The translations under genes were made by a program, and so were the position numbers. Shown here in pieces: positions 45,489 to 54,077 of a DNA stretch of 64,000 nucleotides (positions are counted from its first letter, which is position 1; every line of letters begins with the position of its first letter). The notes below the pieces were generated by a model, which was given only the letters and a program-made list of their open reading frames with translations, had not been told where the DNA came from and did no database searches. This DNA comes from Streptomyces sp. S.PNR 29 (GTDB lineage: Bacteria > Actinomycetota > Actinomycetes > Streptomycetales > Streptomycetaceae): NCBI RefSeq assembly GCF_030386795.1, contig NZ_JANUQM010000003.1, forward strand, positions 620,001-684,000, given 5' to 3'.

Positions 45489-45504
45489 AGCATCATCTGA
45501 TGCT
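45489..45504. terminator. Short perfect inverted repeat AGCATCA-N2-TGATGCT
   Basis: A 7-bp perfect stem with a 2-bp centre lies 66 bp downstream of the toxin gene stop on the minus strand. It could be the terminator of the toxin-antitoxin transcript or a protein-binding site. It lacks a T-tract. Confidence 0.35.
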
Positions 45505-45569
45505 TCGTGAGTGCGATCCCGGGTATGTCCCGCGATGGTGGAATGCGCCGTTCATTCCAACTTTGGGCG

Positions 45570-45983
45570 TCAGACCTTGATGACAGTGGCGCGTGTTCCG
45601 CATAGAGCCGCGAGGTCTTCCGGGTCCGAGGTGAGCACGGTGACGGGCCCCGGGGCGGTGAGGGCGGTCGCGCTGAGCATGGCGTCGATGGCGTACTTGT
45701 GCCCGTGCAGGCCGGCATCGGTGAGCAGGGCGGCGGCATGGCGCGCGACTGCGTCGGTGACCGGCTCCACGACGAGGCGGGAGAGTGTCCACTCCAGGGC
45801 CGGGCGGTTGATGCGCGGGTGGACGACTTCCACCAGAGTGGCCGCCGACGTGATCACACGCAGGTCATCGGCGCGTGCCAGGGCGAGCCAAGCGGTGACT
45901 GCGCGGTCGCGCAGCACGGCCTTGGCCAGCCCCTCGCTGTCGAGTACCAGCGTGCCGCCCGGGGCGGCAGGGGAGCGTGTCAA
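45570..45983 (-). CDS. PIN-domain toxin (VapC-type ribonuclease)
   Basis: This 137-residue PIN-domain nuclease is expected to cleave RNA and stop growth when not bound by its antitoxin. Acidic active-site residues appear in order: Asp in LVLDSEGLAKAV (residue 15), Glu in ATLVEVVHPRI (about 52), Asp in YAIDAMLSAT (about 99) and Asp in LTSDPEDLA (about 117). It starts at a TTG that overlaps the antitoxin stop (TTGA), so it is translated by coupling. The pair sits in the islet bounded by tRNA-Arg repeats. A broken 3' copy of a related toxin lies at 43588-43690. Confidence 0.88.
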   Translation of the reverse strand: MTRSPAAPGGTLVLDSEGLAKAVLRDRAVTAWLALARADDLRVITSAATLVEVVHPRINRPALEWTLSRLVVEPVTDAVARHAAALLTDAGLHGHKYAIDAMLSATALTAPGPVTVLTSDPEDLAALCGTRATVIKV

Positions 45984-46243
45984 GCCGCGCTCGCCTCATC
46001 GCCGGTCTGCTGTGCGCGTGCCTCGTGGAGCTGGTCGCGCAGGGCCTGGACCTCGTCCTCGGTGATGGGACCGTGTTCTGCCTCGGCGACCTGGATGAGA
46101 TCGTTGAGATTGTCACGCTCGATCTGGCGGGCGACGGCGGCGGCGACGTAGGCGGACAAGCCGGAGGGGCCGCTGCGAGCCCGGGCGGCTTCGGCGATGT
46201 CCCGGGGCATCGTGATCGAGTACTTCTGGGTAGGCTCACTCAT
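45980..46243 (-). CDS. Antitoxin of the VapBC-type pair
   Basis: This 87-residue antitoxin begins with a ribbon-helix-helix-like DNA-binding part (KYSITMPRDIAEAARARSG, then LSAYVAAAVARQIERDNLNDLIQ). An acidic C-terminal helix (AEAEHGPITEDEVQALRDQLHEAR) would occupy the toxin active site. It precedes and overlaps the toxin gene by 4 bp. The ATG at 46243 was chosen because the fold begins there; a longer frame exists upstream but is not conserved in composition. Direct repeats just upstream are the likely autoregulatory operator. Confidence 0.85.
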   Translation of the reverse strand: MSEPTQKYSITMPRDIAEAARARSGPSGLSAYVAAAVARQIERDNLNDLIQVAEAEHGPITEDEVQALRDQLHEARAQQTGDEASAA

Positions 46244-46250
46244 GCCCTTT

Positions 46251-46269
46251 ATGCTACTGCGGATGCTAC
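46251..46269. promoter_or_regulatory. Direct repeats ATGCTAC-N5-ATGCTAC before the antitoxin gene
   Basis: Two identical 7-bp repeats, 12 bp apart centre to centre, lie 8 bp before the antitoxin ATG. Two sites spaced by about one helical turn suit cooperative binding of a ribbon-helix-helix antitoxin and autorepression. Confidence 0.5.
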
Positions 46270-46472
46270 CGCCGTGCGGCGAGGCGACTGTCCGCTCTCC
46301 GGGGCGCTGACAGCCGAGGTCGAGCAGGTGTACAGCGTCGCTCGCCATCGCCAGGCGGGCCCGCGCCCTTTCCCGGACCTCACCTGCGGCAATGCCCCAA
46401 GATCCCGTCCACGCCTCGTCCACAGACCTCGACATACAGCCGCTCCGAACGGCACACGCCTGCACATACGCG

Positions 46473-46512
46473 AAGACCCCGTCTCAGCGAAAACGCTGAT
46501 GGCGGGGTCTTT
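46473..46512 (-). terminator. Terminator of tRNA-Arg
   Basis: On the minus strand, 18 bp after the tRNA 3' end, a long hairpin forms from AAGACCCCG/CGGGGTCTT and TCAGCG/CGCTGA with a small internal bulge and an AAAA/TTTT loop. It suits a tRNA terminator. Its distal arm overlaps the right direct repeat. Confidence 0.65.
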
Positions 46513-46574
46513 GGGCACCTCATGCAAGGTGCCCCCGGCAGGATTCGAACCTGCGCACACGGCTCCGGAGGCCG
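46505..46574. repeat. Right copy of the tRNA-Arg direct repeat (candidate att site)
   Basis: This is the copy that belongs to the intact tRNA-Arg. It is 1114-1115 bp to the right of the left copy. Together they bound the toxin-antitoxin islet. Confidence 0.8.
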
Positions 46575-46601
46575 TTGCTCTATCCCCTGAGCTACGGGGG
46601 C
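46530..46601 (-). tRNA. tRNA-Arg(CCG)
   Basis: The 72-base minus-strand sequence folds as a full tRNA. The acceptor stem is GCCCCCG/CGGGGGC, the D-arm GCTC...GAGC and the anticodon stem ACGGC/GCCGT, with loop CTCCGGA (anticodon CCG, reading CGG). The T-arm is GCAGG-TTCGAAT-CCTGC and the discriminator is A. CCA is not encoded. It is the apparent integration site of the lost element to its left. Confidence 0.97.
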
Positions 46602-46675
46602 GTGTCGGTCGCGGTGTTCGCGGCGACGGGTAGAACACTACCAGCTTCTGCGGCATGGTCATCAACGGGTTTCCA

Positions 46676-46727
46676 GCAGGTCGGGTTGGCCATGGGCCGT
46701 TGCAGGTCGGGTTGGTCATGGGGCGTG
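46676..46727. repeat. 26-bp imperfect tandem repeat
   Basis: GCAGGTCGGGTTGG followed by C or T and CATGGG occurs at 46676 and 46702. It lies between tRNA-Arg and the receiver gene. No function can be given. Confidence 0.6.
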
Positions 46728-46809
46728 GTCCGGCGTCGGGCGCGGGGGCATGGGTCGCCCGCAGGGGGTGGAAGTGGGGAAAACCCGGACGCGGTGGCCG
46801 GGCTCGACC

Positions 46810-46815
46810 TACTCT
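46810..46815 (+). promoter_or_regulatory. -10 hexamer TACTCT of a probable leaderless transcript
   Basis: TACTCT lies 6 bp before the GTG of the receiver gene, which has no ribosome-binding site. Transcription would start at or next to the GTG. A -35 is not obvious. Confidence 0.5.
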
Positions 46816-46821
46816 CGAGTT

Positions 46822-47274
46822 GTGCCAGGCGCGTCGGGTCGGGTGCTTGTTGTGGACGACAACAAGGTCATCCGGCAGTTGATCAGGGTCAACCTTGAGC
46901 TGGAGGGCTTCGAGGTCGTGACCGCGGCCGATGGTGCCGAGTGTCTGGATGTCGTTCATCAGGTGCGGCCCGATGTGGTCACCATGGATGTCGTCATGCC
47001 CAGGCTGGACGGGCTCAGAGCCGCGGCCCGGCTGCGTGCGGATCCGCGGACCCGTGACCTTCCCCTCGCCATCGTCAGCGCCTGTACGCAGTACGAGGTC
47101 GAGACCGGCCTGGACCTCGGCGTCGACGCCTTCCTGGCCAAGCCCTTCGAGCCCGCCGAGCTCGTACGCCTCGTACGGCGGCTGGCCGAGCGGAGACGGG
47201 GCGGGGAGGGGCAGAGGCAGGGGAGCGGTGAGGTGGCAGGGCAGATCGAGCGGGCCGGGCAGGCCGGGGGGTGA
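46822..47274 (+). CDS. Receiver-domain-only response regulator
   Basis: This 150-residue protein consists of one receiver domain without an output domain. It has the acidic pocket VLVVDDNKVIR, the phospho-Asp in DVVTMDVVMPRLDG, a Ser/Thr position in LAIVSACTQ and the Lys in AFLAKPFEPAELV. A basic Gly/Gln tail follows. Such proteins act by binding partners such as kinases. The GTG at 46822 lies 6 bp after a TACTCT, with no ribosome-binding site, so the mRNA is probably leaderless. It is 141 bp upstream of nrtL on the same strand. Confidence 0.9.
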   Translation: MPGASGRVLVVDDNKVIRQLIRVNLELEGFEVVTAADGAECLDVVHQVRPDVVTMDVVMPRLDGLRAAARLRADPRTRDLPLAIVSACTQYEVETGLDLGVDAFLAKPFEPAELVRLVRRLAERRRGGEGQRQGSGEVAGQIERAGQAGG

Positions 47275-47403
47275 GTCCGCACCCGGGTGCCCCACGGTTG
47301 CCGAGGTCACCTGCCTGCGGAGTGCCTGGGGACGGTGCCCACCCGCCGTCCACATCCCGGACTTCCACCCAAACCCGTTCGCTTACCCGACCCCCTCCTC
47401 CCA

Positions 47404-47409
47404 TACGCT
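47404..47409 (+). promoter_or_regulatory. -10 hexamer TACGCT of a probable leaderless nrtL transcript
   Basis: TACGCT lies 6 bp before the nrtL GTG, and no ribosome-binding site precedes that start. The spacing suits transcription beginning at the GTG. Confidence 0.55.
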
Positions 47410-47415
47410 TGTCCC

Positions 47416-48489
47416 GTGACCCCCGTCGAACTCTCCGGCACCGTGCTGCGCGCGGTACGTCGCGCTGTCGACGAGGGGGAGCTGAGCGTGGCCGTTCCCG
47501 CACGGGCGGTGGTCACGCCTCCCGGGCCCGGGGGGTGCGGTGACTACGCCACCAACATCGCCCTGCAGCTCGCCCGCCCGGCCGGGCAGCCGCCCCAGCG
47601 GGTCGCCGAGATCCTCCGGCCGCGCCTCGTCGGCCTCGACGGCATCGCCGATGTCGTCGTCACCGGGCCGGGGTTCATCAACATCAGCCTGCGCGACACG
47701 GCGCCCGCGGCCCTCGTGGCGCAGATCCTCCGGCAAGGCGAGGGATACGGACACGCCGACGCCCCCACCGGCCGGACCGTGCGGCTGCACTGCCCCCACG
47801 AGGTCCGGGCCCTCGTCGTGATGAACGCCACCGCCCGCATCCTCCGCTCCCAGGGCGCCCTCGTCCGCACCAGCTGCACGGCCCCTCCCGAGCCGGAGTG
47901 GGTCGAGCTCCTGGGCGTGGGCGTCGACACCCACGACGCCCCCCTCGACACCGACATCGACACCGACATCGACGTCGAGTTCGATGTCGGACTCGACGTG
48001 CGTCCCGTCCCCGCACCCGCCGACCCGCTCCCCCTCGGCCGTGACGCCGCCCGCTGGGCGCTGCTCCATCCCGCCCCGCACGACCGGCCCCGGATCACCG
48101 GCGAACACCTGGTCCAGCGGGAGACCAACCCCCTCTTCCGCGTCCGTTACGCCCACGCCCGTACCCGGGCCCTCCTGCGCAACGCCGCCGACCTCGGGTT
48201 CCACCCGGAGCCCGGCCCCGTGAGCGAAGCTGAGGCACTGCTCACCGCCCTCGCCGACCACCCCCGCGTCCTCAGCGCCGCCGCCACCCACCGCACGCCC
48301 GACCGTCTCGCCCGGCACCTCGTCACCGTCGCCGATGCCGTCCTGCCGCTCCTGCCCGCCGTCCTCCCGCGCGGGGAGGAGAAACCCTCGGCCGCCCACC
48401 GCGCCCGGCTCGCCCTTGCCGAAGCAGCCGGGACGGTGCTGGCCGGCGGCCTGTCCCTGCTCGGTATCGACGCCCCCGACCACCTCTGA
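47416..48489 (+). CDS. nrtL: ArgS-related anticodon-binding protein NrtL
   Basis: This 357-residue protein derives from arginyl-tRNA synthetase but lacks its catalytic core. The N-terminal tRNA-recognition domain is present (GDYATNIALQLARPAGQPPQ; ADVVVTGPGFINISLRD, ArgS-like). The C-terminal DALR anticodon-binding domain is present too (TNPLFRVRYAHARTRALLRNAADLG; HLVTVADAVLPLLPAVLP). The central Rossmann core with HIGH- and KMSKS-type motifs is reduced to about 120 residues and includes an Asp-rich run (THDAPLDTDIDTDIDVEFD). It should bind tRNA but not charge it. It immediately precedes lysA. Confidence 0.9.
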   Translation: MTPVELSGTVLRAVRRAVDEGELSVAVPARAVVTPPGPGGCGDYATNIALQLARPAGQPPQRVAEILRPRLVGLDGIADVVVTGPGFINISLRDTAPAALVAQILRQGEGYGHADAPTGRTVRLHCPHEVRALVVMNATARILRSQGALVRTSCTAPPEPEWVELLGVGVDTHDAPLDTDIDTDIDVEFDVGLDVRPVPAPADPLPLGRDAARWALLHPAPHDRPRITGEHLVQRETNPLFRVRYAHARTRALLRNAADLGFHPEPGPVSEAEALLTALADHPRVLSAAATHRTPDRLARHLVTVADAVLPLLPAVLPRGEEKPSAAHRARLALAEAAGTVLAGGLSLLGIDAPDHL

Positions 48490-48519
48490 AGAAGAGACAC
48501 AGAGAGCACCGGAAGAACC

Positions 48520-49911
48520 ATGAGCCGTTCCGCACACCCCGCCGGGCCCCGTCACGCCGATGTCCTTCCCGAGGGGCACTACTCCGCGCCCCCCGCCGAC
48601 CTCAACGCCCTCGACCCGAAGGTGTGGGCCGAGACCGTCGACCGTGCCGCCGACGGCGTCGTCACCGTCGGAGGCATCCCCGTCACGCGGCTCGCCGAGG
48701 AGTTCGGCACCCCCGCCTACGTCCTCGACGAGGCCGACTTCCGGGCCCGCGCCCGCGCGTGGCGCACCGCCTTCGGGGCCGACGCGGACGTGTTCTACGC
48801 CGGCAAGGCGTTCCTGTCCCGGGCCGTCGTGCGGTGGCTGCACGAGGAGGGGCTGAACCTCGACGTCTGCTCCGGCGTGGAGCTCGCCACCGCCCTCTCG
48901 GCCGGCATGCCCGCCGACCGCATCGCCTTCCACGGCAACAACAAGTCCGCCGAGGAGATCACCAAGGCCGTGGAGAGCGGCGTCGGGCGGATCGTTCTCG
49001 ACTCCTTCCAGGAGATCGCGCGGGTGGCGCACATCGCCTCGTCCCTGGGCAAGCGGCAGCGGGTCCAGATCCGTATCACCGTCGGCGTCGAGGCCCACAC
49101 GCACGAGTTCATCGCCACCGCGCACGAAGACCAGAAGTTCGGGATTCCGCTGGCCGGCGGGCAGGCCGCGGAAGCCGTGCGGCGGGCGCTTCAGCTCGAC
49201 GGGCTCGAGCTCATCGGGATCCACAGCCACATCGGGTCGCAGATCTTCGACATGTCGGGGTTCGAGGTCGCAGCCCACCGGGTCGTCGGGCTGCTCAGGG
49301 ACGTCCGCGACGAGCACGGCGTGGAGCTGCCCGAGATCGACCTCGGTGGCGGGCTCGGGATCGCGTACACGAGTGACGACGATCCCCGCGAGCCGCACGA
49401 GATCGCCAAGGCGCTGACCGAGATCGTCACCCGGGAGTGCGAGGCCGCCAAGCTGCGCACCCCCCGTATCTCCGTGGAGCCGGGACGGGCCATCGTCGGG
49501 CCGACCGCCTTCACGCTCTACGAGGTCGGCACCATCAAGCCCCTCGACGGGCTGCGCACCTACGTCTCCGTCGACGGCGGCATGTCGGACAACATCCGGA
49601 CCGCGCTGTACGACGCCGAGTACAGCGTCGCCCTGGTCTCCCGTGTCTCCGACGCCGAGCCGATGCTGGTGCGCGTCGTCGGCAAGCACTGCGAGAGCGG
49701 CGACATCGTGGTGAAGGACGCGTTCCTGCCGGCCGACCTGGCACCCGGTGACCTGATCGCGGTCCCGGCCACCGGCGCGTACTGCCGTTCCATGGCCAGC
49801 AACTACAACCACGTGCTGCGTCCGCCGGTGGTCGCGGTCAAGGACGGTGAGGCCCGGGTGATCGTCCGGCGTGAGACGGAGGAGGACCTTCTGCGTCTCG
49901 ACGTCGGATGA
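48520..49911 (+). CDS. lysA: Diaminopimelate decarboxylase
   Basis: This 463-residue PLP enzyme makes L-lysine from meso-diaminopimelate in the last step of the pathway. K96 in FYAGKAFLS binds [27 protein letters not shown], the Gly-rich [10 protein letters not shown] and the EPGRAIVGP segment are family hallmarks. [11 protein letters not shown] carries the catalytic Cys contributed by the dimer partner. Length is normal. It starts 30 bp after nrtL behind GGAAGA and leads the aspartate-family cluster with hom and thrC. Confidence 0.97.
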   Translation: MSRSAHPAGPRHADVLPEGHYSAPPADLNALDPKVWAETVDRAADGVVTVGGIPVTRLAEEFGTPAYVLDEADFRARARAWRTAFGADADVFYAGKAFLSRAVVRWLHEEGLNLDVCSGVELATALSAGMPADRIAFHGNNKSAEEITKAVESGVGRIVLDSFQEIARVAHIASSLGKRQRVQIRITVGVEAHTHEFIATAHEDQKFGIPLAGGQAAEAVRRALQLDGLELIGIHSHIGSQIFDMSGFEVAAHRVVGLLRDVRDEHGVELPEIDLGGGLGIAYTSDDDPREPHEIAKALTEIVTRECEAAKLRTPRISVEPGRAIVGPTAFTLYEVGTIKPLDGLRTYVSVDGGMSDNIRTALYDAEYSVALVSRVSDAEPMLVRVVGKHCESGDIVVKDAFLPADLAPGDLIAVPATGAYCRSMASNYNHVLRPPVVAVKDGEARVIVRRETEEDLLRLDVG

Positions 49912-50067
49912 CGGATCCCAGCGGCCGGACGCCGCCGGTGGCGGAAGATCTCCGGTCTTCCCCGGCCGCCGAAATGAAATAAACGTCTCACGATCCGGAC
50001 ATGGCATAGAAAGTCCCGTCCGGTGAGTGAGACTGGTCCAACCGTAGGCATGAGGAAACGAGGTCGG

Positions 50068-51369
50068 ATGATGCGTACGCGTCCGCTGAAGGTGGCGCTG
50101 CTGGGCTGTGGAGTGGTCGGCTCTGAGGTCACGCGCATCATGACGACGCACGCCGACGACCTCGCCGCCCGGATCGGGGCCCCCGTGGAACTGGCGGGGG
50201 TCGCCGTCCGGCGGCCCTCCAAGGTCCGCGAGGGCATCGACCCGGCCCTCATCACCACCGACGCCACCGCCCTCGTCAAACGCGGCGACATCGACGTGGT
50301 CGTCGAGGTCATCGGCGGCATCGAGCCCGCCCGTACGCTGATCACCACCGCCTTCGAGCACGGCGCGTCCGTCGTCTCCGCCAACAAGGCGCTGCTCTCC
50401 CAGGACGGTGCCGCCCTGCACGCCGCCGCCGAGCAGTACGACGTCGACCTGTACTACGAGGCCGCCGTCGCCGGTGCCATCCCGCTGATCCGGCCGCTGC
50501 GCGAGTCCCTCGCCGGTGACAAGGTGAACCGGGTGCTCGGGATCGTCAACGGGACCACCAACTTCATCCTCGACAAGATGGACTCCACGGGGGCCGGGTA
50601 CCAGGAGGCGCTCGACGAGGCCACCGCCCTCGGGTACGCCGAGGCCGACCCGACCGCCGACGTCGAGGGCTTCGACGCCGCCGCCAAGGCCGCCATCCTG
50701 GCCGGCATCGCCTTCCACACGCGCGTGCGCCTCGACGACGTCTACCGCGAGGGCATGACCGAGGTCACCGCCGCCGACTTCGCCTCCGCCAAGGAGATGG
50801 GCTGCACCATCAAACTGCTCGCCATCTGCGAGCGGGCCGAGGACGGCGGATCGGTCACCGCGCGCGTGCACCCCGCCATGATTCCGCTCAGCCACCCGCT
50901 CGCCTCCGTGCGCGGCGCCTACAACGCCGTCTTCGTCGAGTCCGACGCCGCCGGGCAGCTCATGTTCTACGGGCCCGGCGCCGGTGGCTCCCCGACCGCC
51001 TCCGCCGTGCTCGGCGACCTCGTCGCCGTCTGCCGCAACCGGCTGAGCGGCGCGACCGGGCCGGGCGAGTCGGCGTACGCGGCCCTGCCCGTGTCGGGCA
51101 TGGGCGACGTCGTCACGCGGTATCACATCAGCCTGGACGTCGCCGACAAACCGGGCGTTCTCGCCCAGGTGGCGACCGTGTTCGCCGAGCACGGCGTGTC
51201 GATCGATACCGTTCGACAGCAAGGACGACAAGACGGAGGCGGCGAGGCCTCCCTCGTCGTCGTCACTCACCGTGCGTCCGACGCGGCCCTCGGCGGGACC
51301 GTCGAGGCGTTGCGCAAGCTCGACACCGTGCGGGGTGTCGCCAGCATCATGCGGGTTGAAGGAGAGTAA
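50068..51369 (+). CDS. hom: Homoserine dehydrogenase
   Basis: This 433-residue enzyme reduces aspartate semialdehyde to homoserine, the branch toward threonine and methionine. The Rossmann fold opens with VALLGCGVVGSEV near residue 9. VSANKALLS, GGTTNFILDKM-type NGTTNFIL, the catalytic ADPTADVEGFDAAAKAAILA and a C-terminal ACT domain (YHISLDVADKPGVLAQVATVFAEHGVSIDTV) are present. The ACT domain suggests threonine feedback. I chose the ATG at 50068; a second ATG follows at 50071. Confidence 0.97.
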   Translation: MMRTRPLKVALLGCGVVGSEVTRIMTTHADDLAARIGAPVELAGVAVRRPSKVREGIDPALITTDATALVKRGDIDVVVEVIGGIEPARTLITTAFEHGASVVSANKALLSQDGAALHAAAEQYDVDLYYEAAVAGAIPLIRPLRESLAGDKVNRVLGIVNGTTNFILDKMDSTGAGYQEALDEATALGYAEADPTADVEGFDAAAKAAILAGIAFHTRVRLDDVYREGMTEVTAADFASAKEMGCTIKLLAICERAEDGGSVTARVHPAMIPLSHPLASVRGAYNAVFVESDAAGQLMFYGPGAGGSPTASAVLGDLVAVCRNRLSGATGPGESAYAALPVSGMGDVVTRYHISLDVADKPGVLAQVATVFAEHGVSIDTVRQQGRQDGGGEASLVVVTHRASDAALGGTVEALRKLDTVRGVASIMRVEGE

Positions 51370-51375
51370 CCAGCA

Positions 51376-52434
51376 ATGACCCACCAATGGCGCGGAATCA
51401 TCGAGGAGTACCGGGACCGTCTGCCGGTGTCCGACACCACGCCGGTCGTGACGCTCCGCGAGGGCGGCACGCCCCTCGTGCCCGCGCAGGTGCTCTCCGA
51501 GCGCACGGGCTGCGAGGTCCACCTCAAGGTGGAGGGGGCCAACCCGACCGGGTCCTTCAAGGACCGCGGCATGACCATGGCCATCAGCAAGGCCAAGGAG
51601 GAGGGGGCGAAGGCCGTCATCTGCGCCTCCACCGGCAACACGTCCGCCTCCGCCGCCGCGTATGCCGTGCGCGCCGGGATGGTGTCGGCCGTCCTCGTCC
51701 CGCAGGGGAAGATCGCGCTCGGCAAGATGGGCCAGGCCCTCGTGCACGGCGCGAAGATCCTGCAGGTCGACGGCAACTTCGACGACTGCCTCACGCTCGC
51801 GCGCGGACTGAGCGACAACTACCCCGTGGCGCTGGTCAATTCGGTCAATCCGGTGCGTATCGAGGGCCAGAAGACGGCGTCGTTCGAGATCGTCGACATG
51901 CTCGGCGACGCGCCCGACATCCATGTCCTGCCGGTCGGCAACGCGGGCAACATCACGGCCTACTGGAAGGGCTACAAGGAGTACGCCGCCGACGGCGTCG
52001 CCACCAAGGCCCCCCGCATGTGGGGCTTCCAGGCCTCCGGCAGTGCCCCCATCGTGCGCGGCGAGGTGGTCAAGGACCCGTCGACCATCGCCACCGCCAT
52101 CCGCATCGGCAACCCGGCGTCCTGGCAGTACGCGCTTGCGGCGCGGGACGAGTCCGGCGGCCTCATCGACGAGGTGACGGACCGTGAAATCCTGCGCGCC
52201 TACCGCCTGTTGGCCTCGCAGGAAGGCGTCTTCGTCGAGCCGGCGTCCGCGGCGTCCGTGGCCGGTCTGCTGAAGGCCGCCGAGCAGGGCAAGGTCGACC
52301 CGGGCCAGCGCATCGTCTGCACCGTCACCGGCAACGGCCTGAAGGACCCTGACTGGGCCGTCGCCGGCGCCCCGCAGCCGGTCACCGTCCCCGTCGACGC
52401 CGCGACGGCGGCCGAGCGCCTCGGCCTGGTGTAA
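51376..52434 (+). CDS. thrC: Threonine synthase
   Basis: This 352-residue PLP enzyme converts phosphohomoserine to threonine. K62 in [13 protein letters not shown] holds PLP, and the Gly-rich loop is [32 protein letters not shown] and the phosphate-binding [11 protein letters not shown] are also clear. It begins 6 bp after hom, behind GGAGAG, in one operon. A strong hairpin follows, so thrB is probably transcribed separately in part. Confidence 0.97.
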   Translation: MTHQWRGIIEEYRDRLPVSDTTPVVTLREGGTPLVPAQVLSERTGCEVHLKVEGANPTGSFKDRGMTMAISKAKEEGAKAVICASTGNTSASAAAYAVRAGMVSAVLVPQGKIALGKMGQALVHGAKILQVDGNFDDCLTLARGLSDNYPVALVNSVNPVRIEGQKTASFEIVDMLGDAPDIHVLPVGNAGNITAYWKGYKEYAADGVATKAPRMWGFQASGSAPIVRGEVVKDPSTIATAIRIGNPASWQYALAARDESGGLIDEVTDREILRAYRLLASQEGVFVEPASAASVAGLLKAAEQGKVDPGQRIVCTVTGNGLKDPDWAVAGAPQPVTVPVDAATAAERLGLV

Positions 52435-52751
52435 CGCGCGCCTCAGTCCGGCGTATACGGGCGTAAGAGGACGCTTGCCCGGGGATGTTCCCTACGGCGG
52501 GTGCACAGGGGGCTTGCGACACGCATCGTGCGCCTCCTGTGCGCCCTATGTCGCCACTGAACCTTCCTTCGATAGGCTGTACTGAACCCGCCCGTCGCAT
52601 ATGCCCCTCCACAGGGCACGGTGCCGCGCCGATTCCGCGGTCCGCAGCGACGGGCACGCGGGCCGGCCTCGCGGCCGGCAGCGGTCCGGGGTCCTCGTAC
52701 GTCATCGAATGACATTCGATCACCACGCAGTTCAAGGAGAGTCATCGAGCG
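52435..52751. other. 317-bp region between thrC and thrB
   Basis: This region holds a large hairpin (52499-52546) and presumably a thrB promoter downstream of it. No gene is seen. The Shine-Dalgarno AAGGAGAG before thrB lies near 52733. Confidence 0.45.
52499..52546 (+). terminator. Hairpin between thrC and thrB
   Basis: A 15-bp stem with two G-U pairs (GGGTGCACAGGGGGC at 52499-52513, GCCTCCTGTGCGCCC at 52532-52546) and an 18-nt loop lies 65 bp after thrC. It lacks a T-tract, as is common in Streptomyces. It may end most thrC transcripts. Confidence 0.6.
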
Positions 52752-53669
52752 ATGGCCGGTCCAGCGTTCCGCGCCGCCGCCGTCCGGGTGCGCGTCCCCG
52801 CCACCAGCGCCAACCTCGGCCCGGGCTTCGACGCCCTCGGTCTCGCGCTGGGCTTGTACGACGACGTGGTCGTCCGGGTGGCCGACTCCGGGCTGCACAT
52901 CGACATCGCGGGTGAGGGCAGCGAGACGCTCCCGCGCGATGAGAGCCACCTTCTCGTACGCTCCCTGCGCACCGCCTTCGATCTGCTGGGCGGACAGCCC
53001 CGCGGCCTGGAGATCGTCTGCGCGAACCGCATTCCGCACGGCCGGGGCCTGGGCTCCTCCTCCGCCGCCATCTGCGCCGGGATCGTCGCCGCACGCGCCG
53101 TGACCATAGGCGCCGAGGCCAAGCTCGACGACACCGCGCTGCTTGAGCTGGCCACCGAGATCGAGGGTCACCCCGACAACGTGGCGGCCTGTCTGCTGGG
53201 CGGCTTCACCCTGTCCTGGATGGAGGCCGGGGCCGCCCGGGCGATCAGGATGGAGCCCTCCGATTCCATCGTTCCGGTGGTTTTCGTGCCCGGAAAGCCG
53301 GTACTCACCGAGACCGCGCGCGGTCTGCTCCCGCGTACCGTGCCGCACGTCGACGCAGCCGCCAACGCCGGCCGTGCCGCTCTGCTCGTCGAGGCCCTGA
53401 GCAGGCGCCCGGAGCTGCTGCTGCCGGCCACCGAGGACCGCCTCCACCAGGAGTACCGCGCCCCCGCCATGCCCGAGAGCGCGGCACTGGTGGAGCGGCT
53501 GCGACACGACGGCATCCCCGCGGTGATCTCCGGCGCCGGGCCCACGGTCATGGCGCTGGCCGACGCGGGCACGGCCGACAAGGTGGAAGCGCTGGCAGGC
53601 GCGGACTGGGCCGCGAACCGGCTGAGCCTCGACCTGCAGGGCGCGAGTGTGCTGCCGCTCGCGACCTGA
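52752..53669 (+). CDS. thrB: Homoserine kinase
   Basis: This 305-residue GHMP kinase phosphorylates homoserine before threonine synthase acts. The N-terminal VRVPATSANLGPGFDALGLAL, the ATP-binding IPHGRGLGSSSAAICAG (residues near 95), EGHPDNVAACLLGG and the C-terminal GIPAVISGAGPTVMAL glycine loop follow the family order. It is separated from thrC by 317 bp, so it may have its own promoter. The ATG follows AAGGAGAG. Confidence 0.97.
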   Translation: MAGPAFRAAAVRVRVPATSANLGPGFDALGLALGLYDDVVVRVADSGLHIDIAGEGSETLPRDESHLLVRSLRTAFDLLGGQPRGLEIVCANRIPHGRGLGSSSAAICAGIVAARAVTIGAEAKLDDTALLELATEIEGHPDNVAACLLGGFTLSWMEAGAARAIRMEPSDSIVPVVFVPGKPVLTETARGLLPRTVPHVDAAANAGRAALLVEALSRRPELLLPATEDRLHQEYRAPAMPESAALVERLRHDGIPAVISGAGPTVMALADAGTADKVEALAGADWAANRLSLDLQGASVLPLAT

Positions 53670-54077
53670 CACACGGTTGCCGGATTTGGAGAGGGGGAAT
53701 GTTTGTTGGATCCGGTAGTGTTAATCTCAAGTCTGCACCCGACCCCACCATGGCGAGGTGCCTCGTGTCCCCGTCCGGGACAGACATTCTTCCGGGAGCC
53801 CCCCAAGCCGCACTGTGTTCCGTACGTCGCACGTGGGCAGTACGCCGTACACGGACACTGAGCGGTCGGCAGGGCACGCTCCGGAACCGGTGCGACCGCG
53901 CCGCGTGACACTGACACTGGGTGCCACGGCTCAAGGAAGCGCCATCACCAGATATTTCCTCCGCCGCTTAGGCGGACCACCGCCCCGGCACGGTTCACAC
54001 AGCAAGGACCGAAGCCGGACAGCACAACCGGTCGCCGAGCCAGACAGGCCGACGTCCGCTCCAGGGAAGGACCCTTC
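53670..54077. other. 408-bp leader region upstream of rho
   Basis: This is the region where rho transcription should begin. A TAGTGT (53717-53722) is a possible -10 but has no matching -35, and CGAGG-TG-CCTCG (near 53754) is a small hairpin. The sequence from 53720 on could be a long untranslated leader. No gene is seen. Confidence 0.4.

Noticed and set aside
47383..51924. 1513-codon open frame on the minus strand opposite nrtL, lysA, hom and thrC
   Set aside because: It is an antisense frame kept open by high GC3. The product is Asp/Gly/Val/Arg-rich without domains, and four well-identified genes lie on the other strand.
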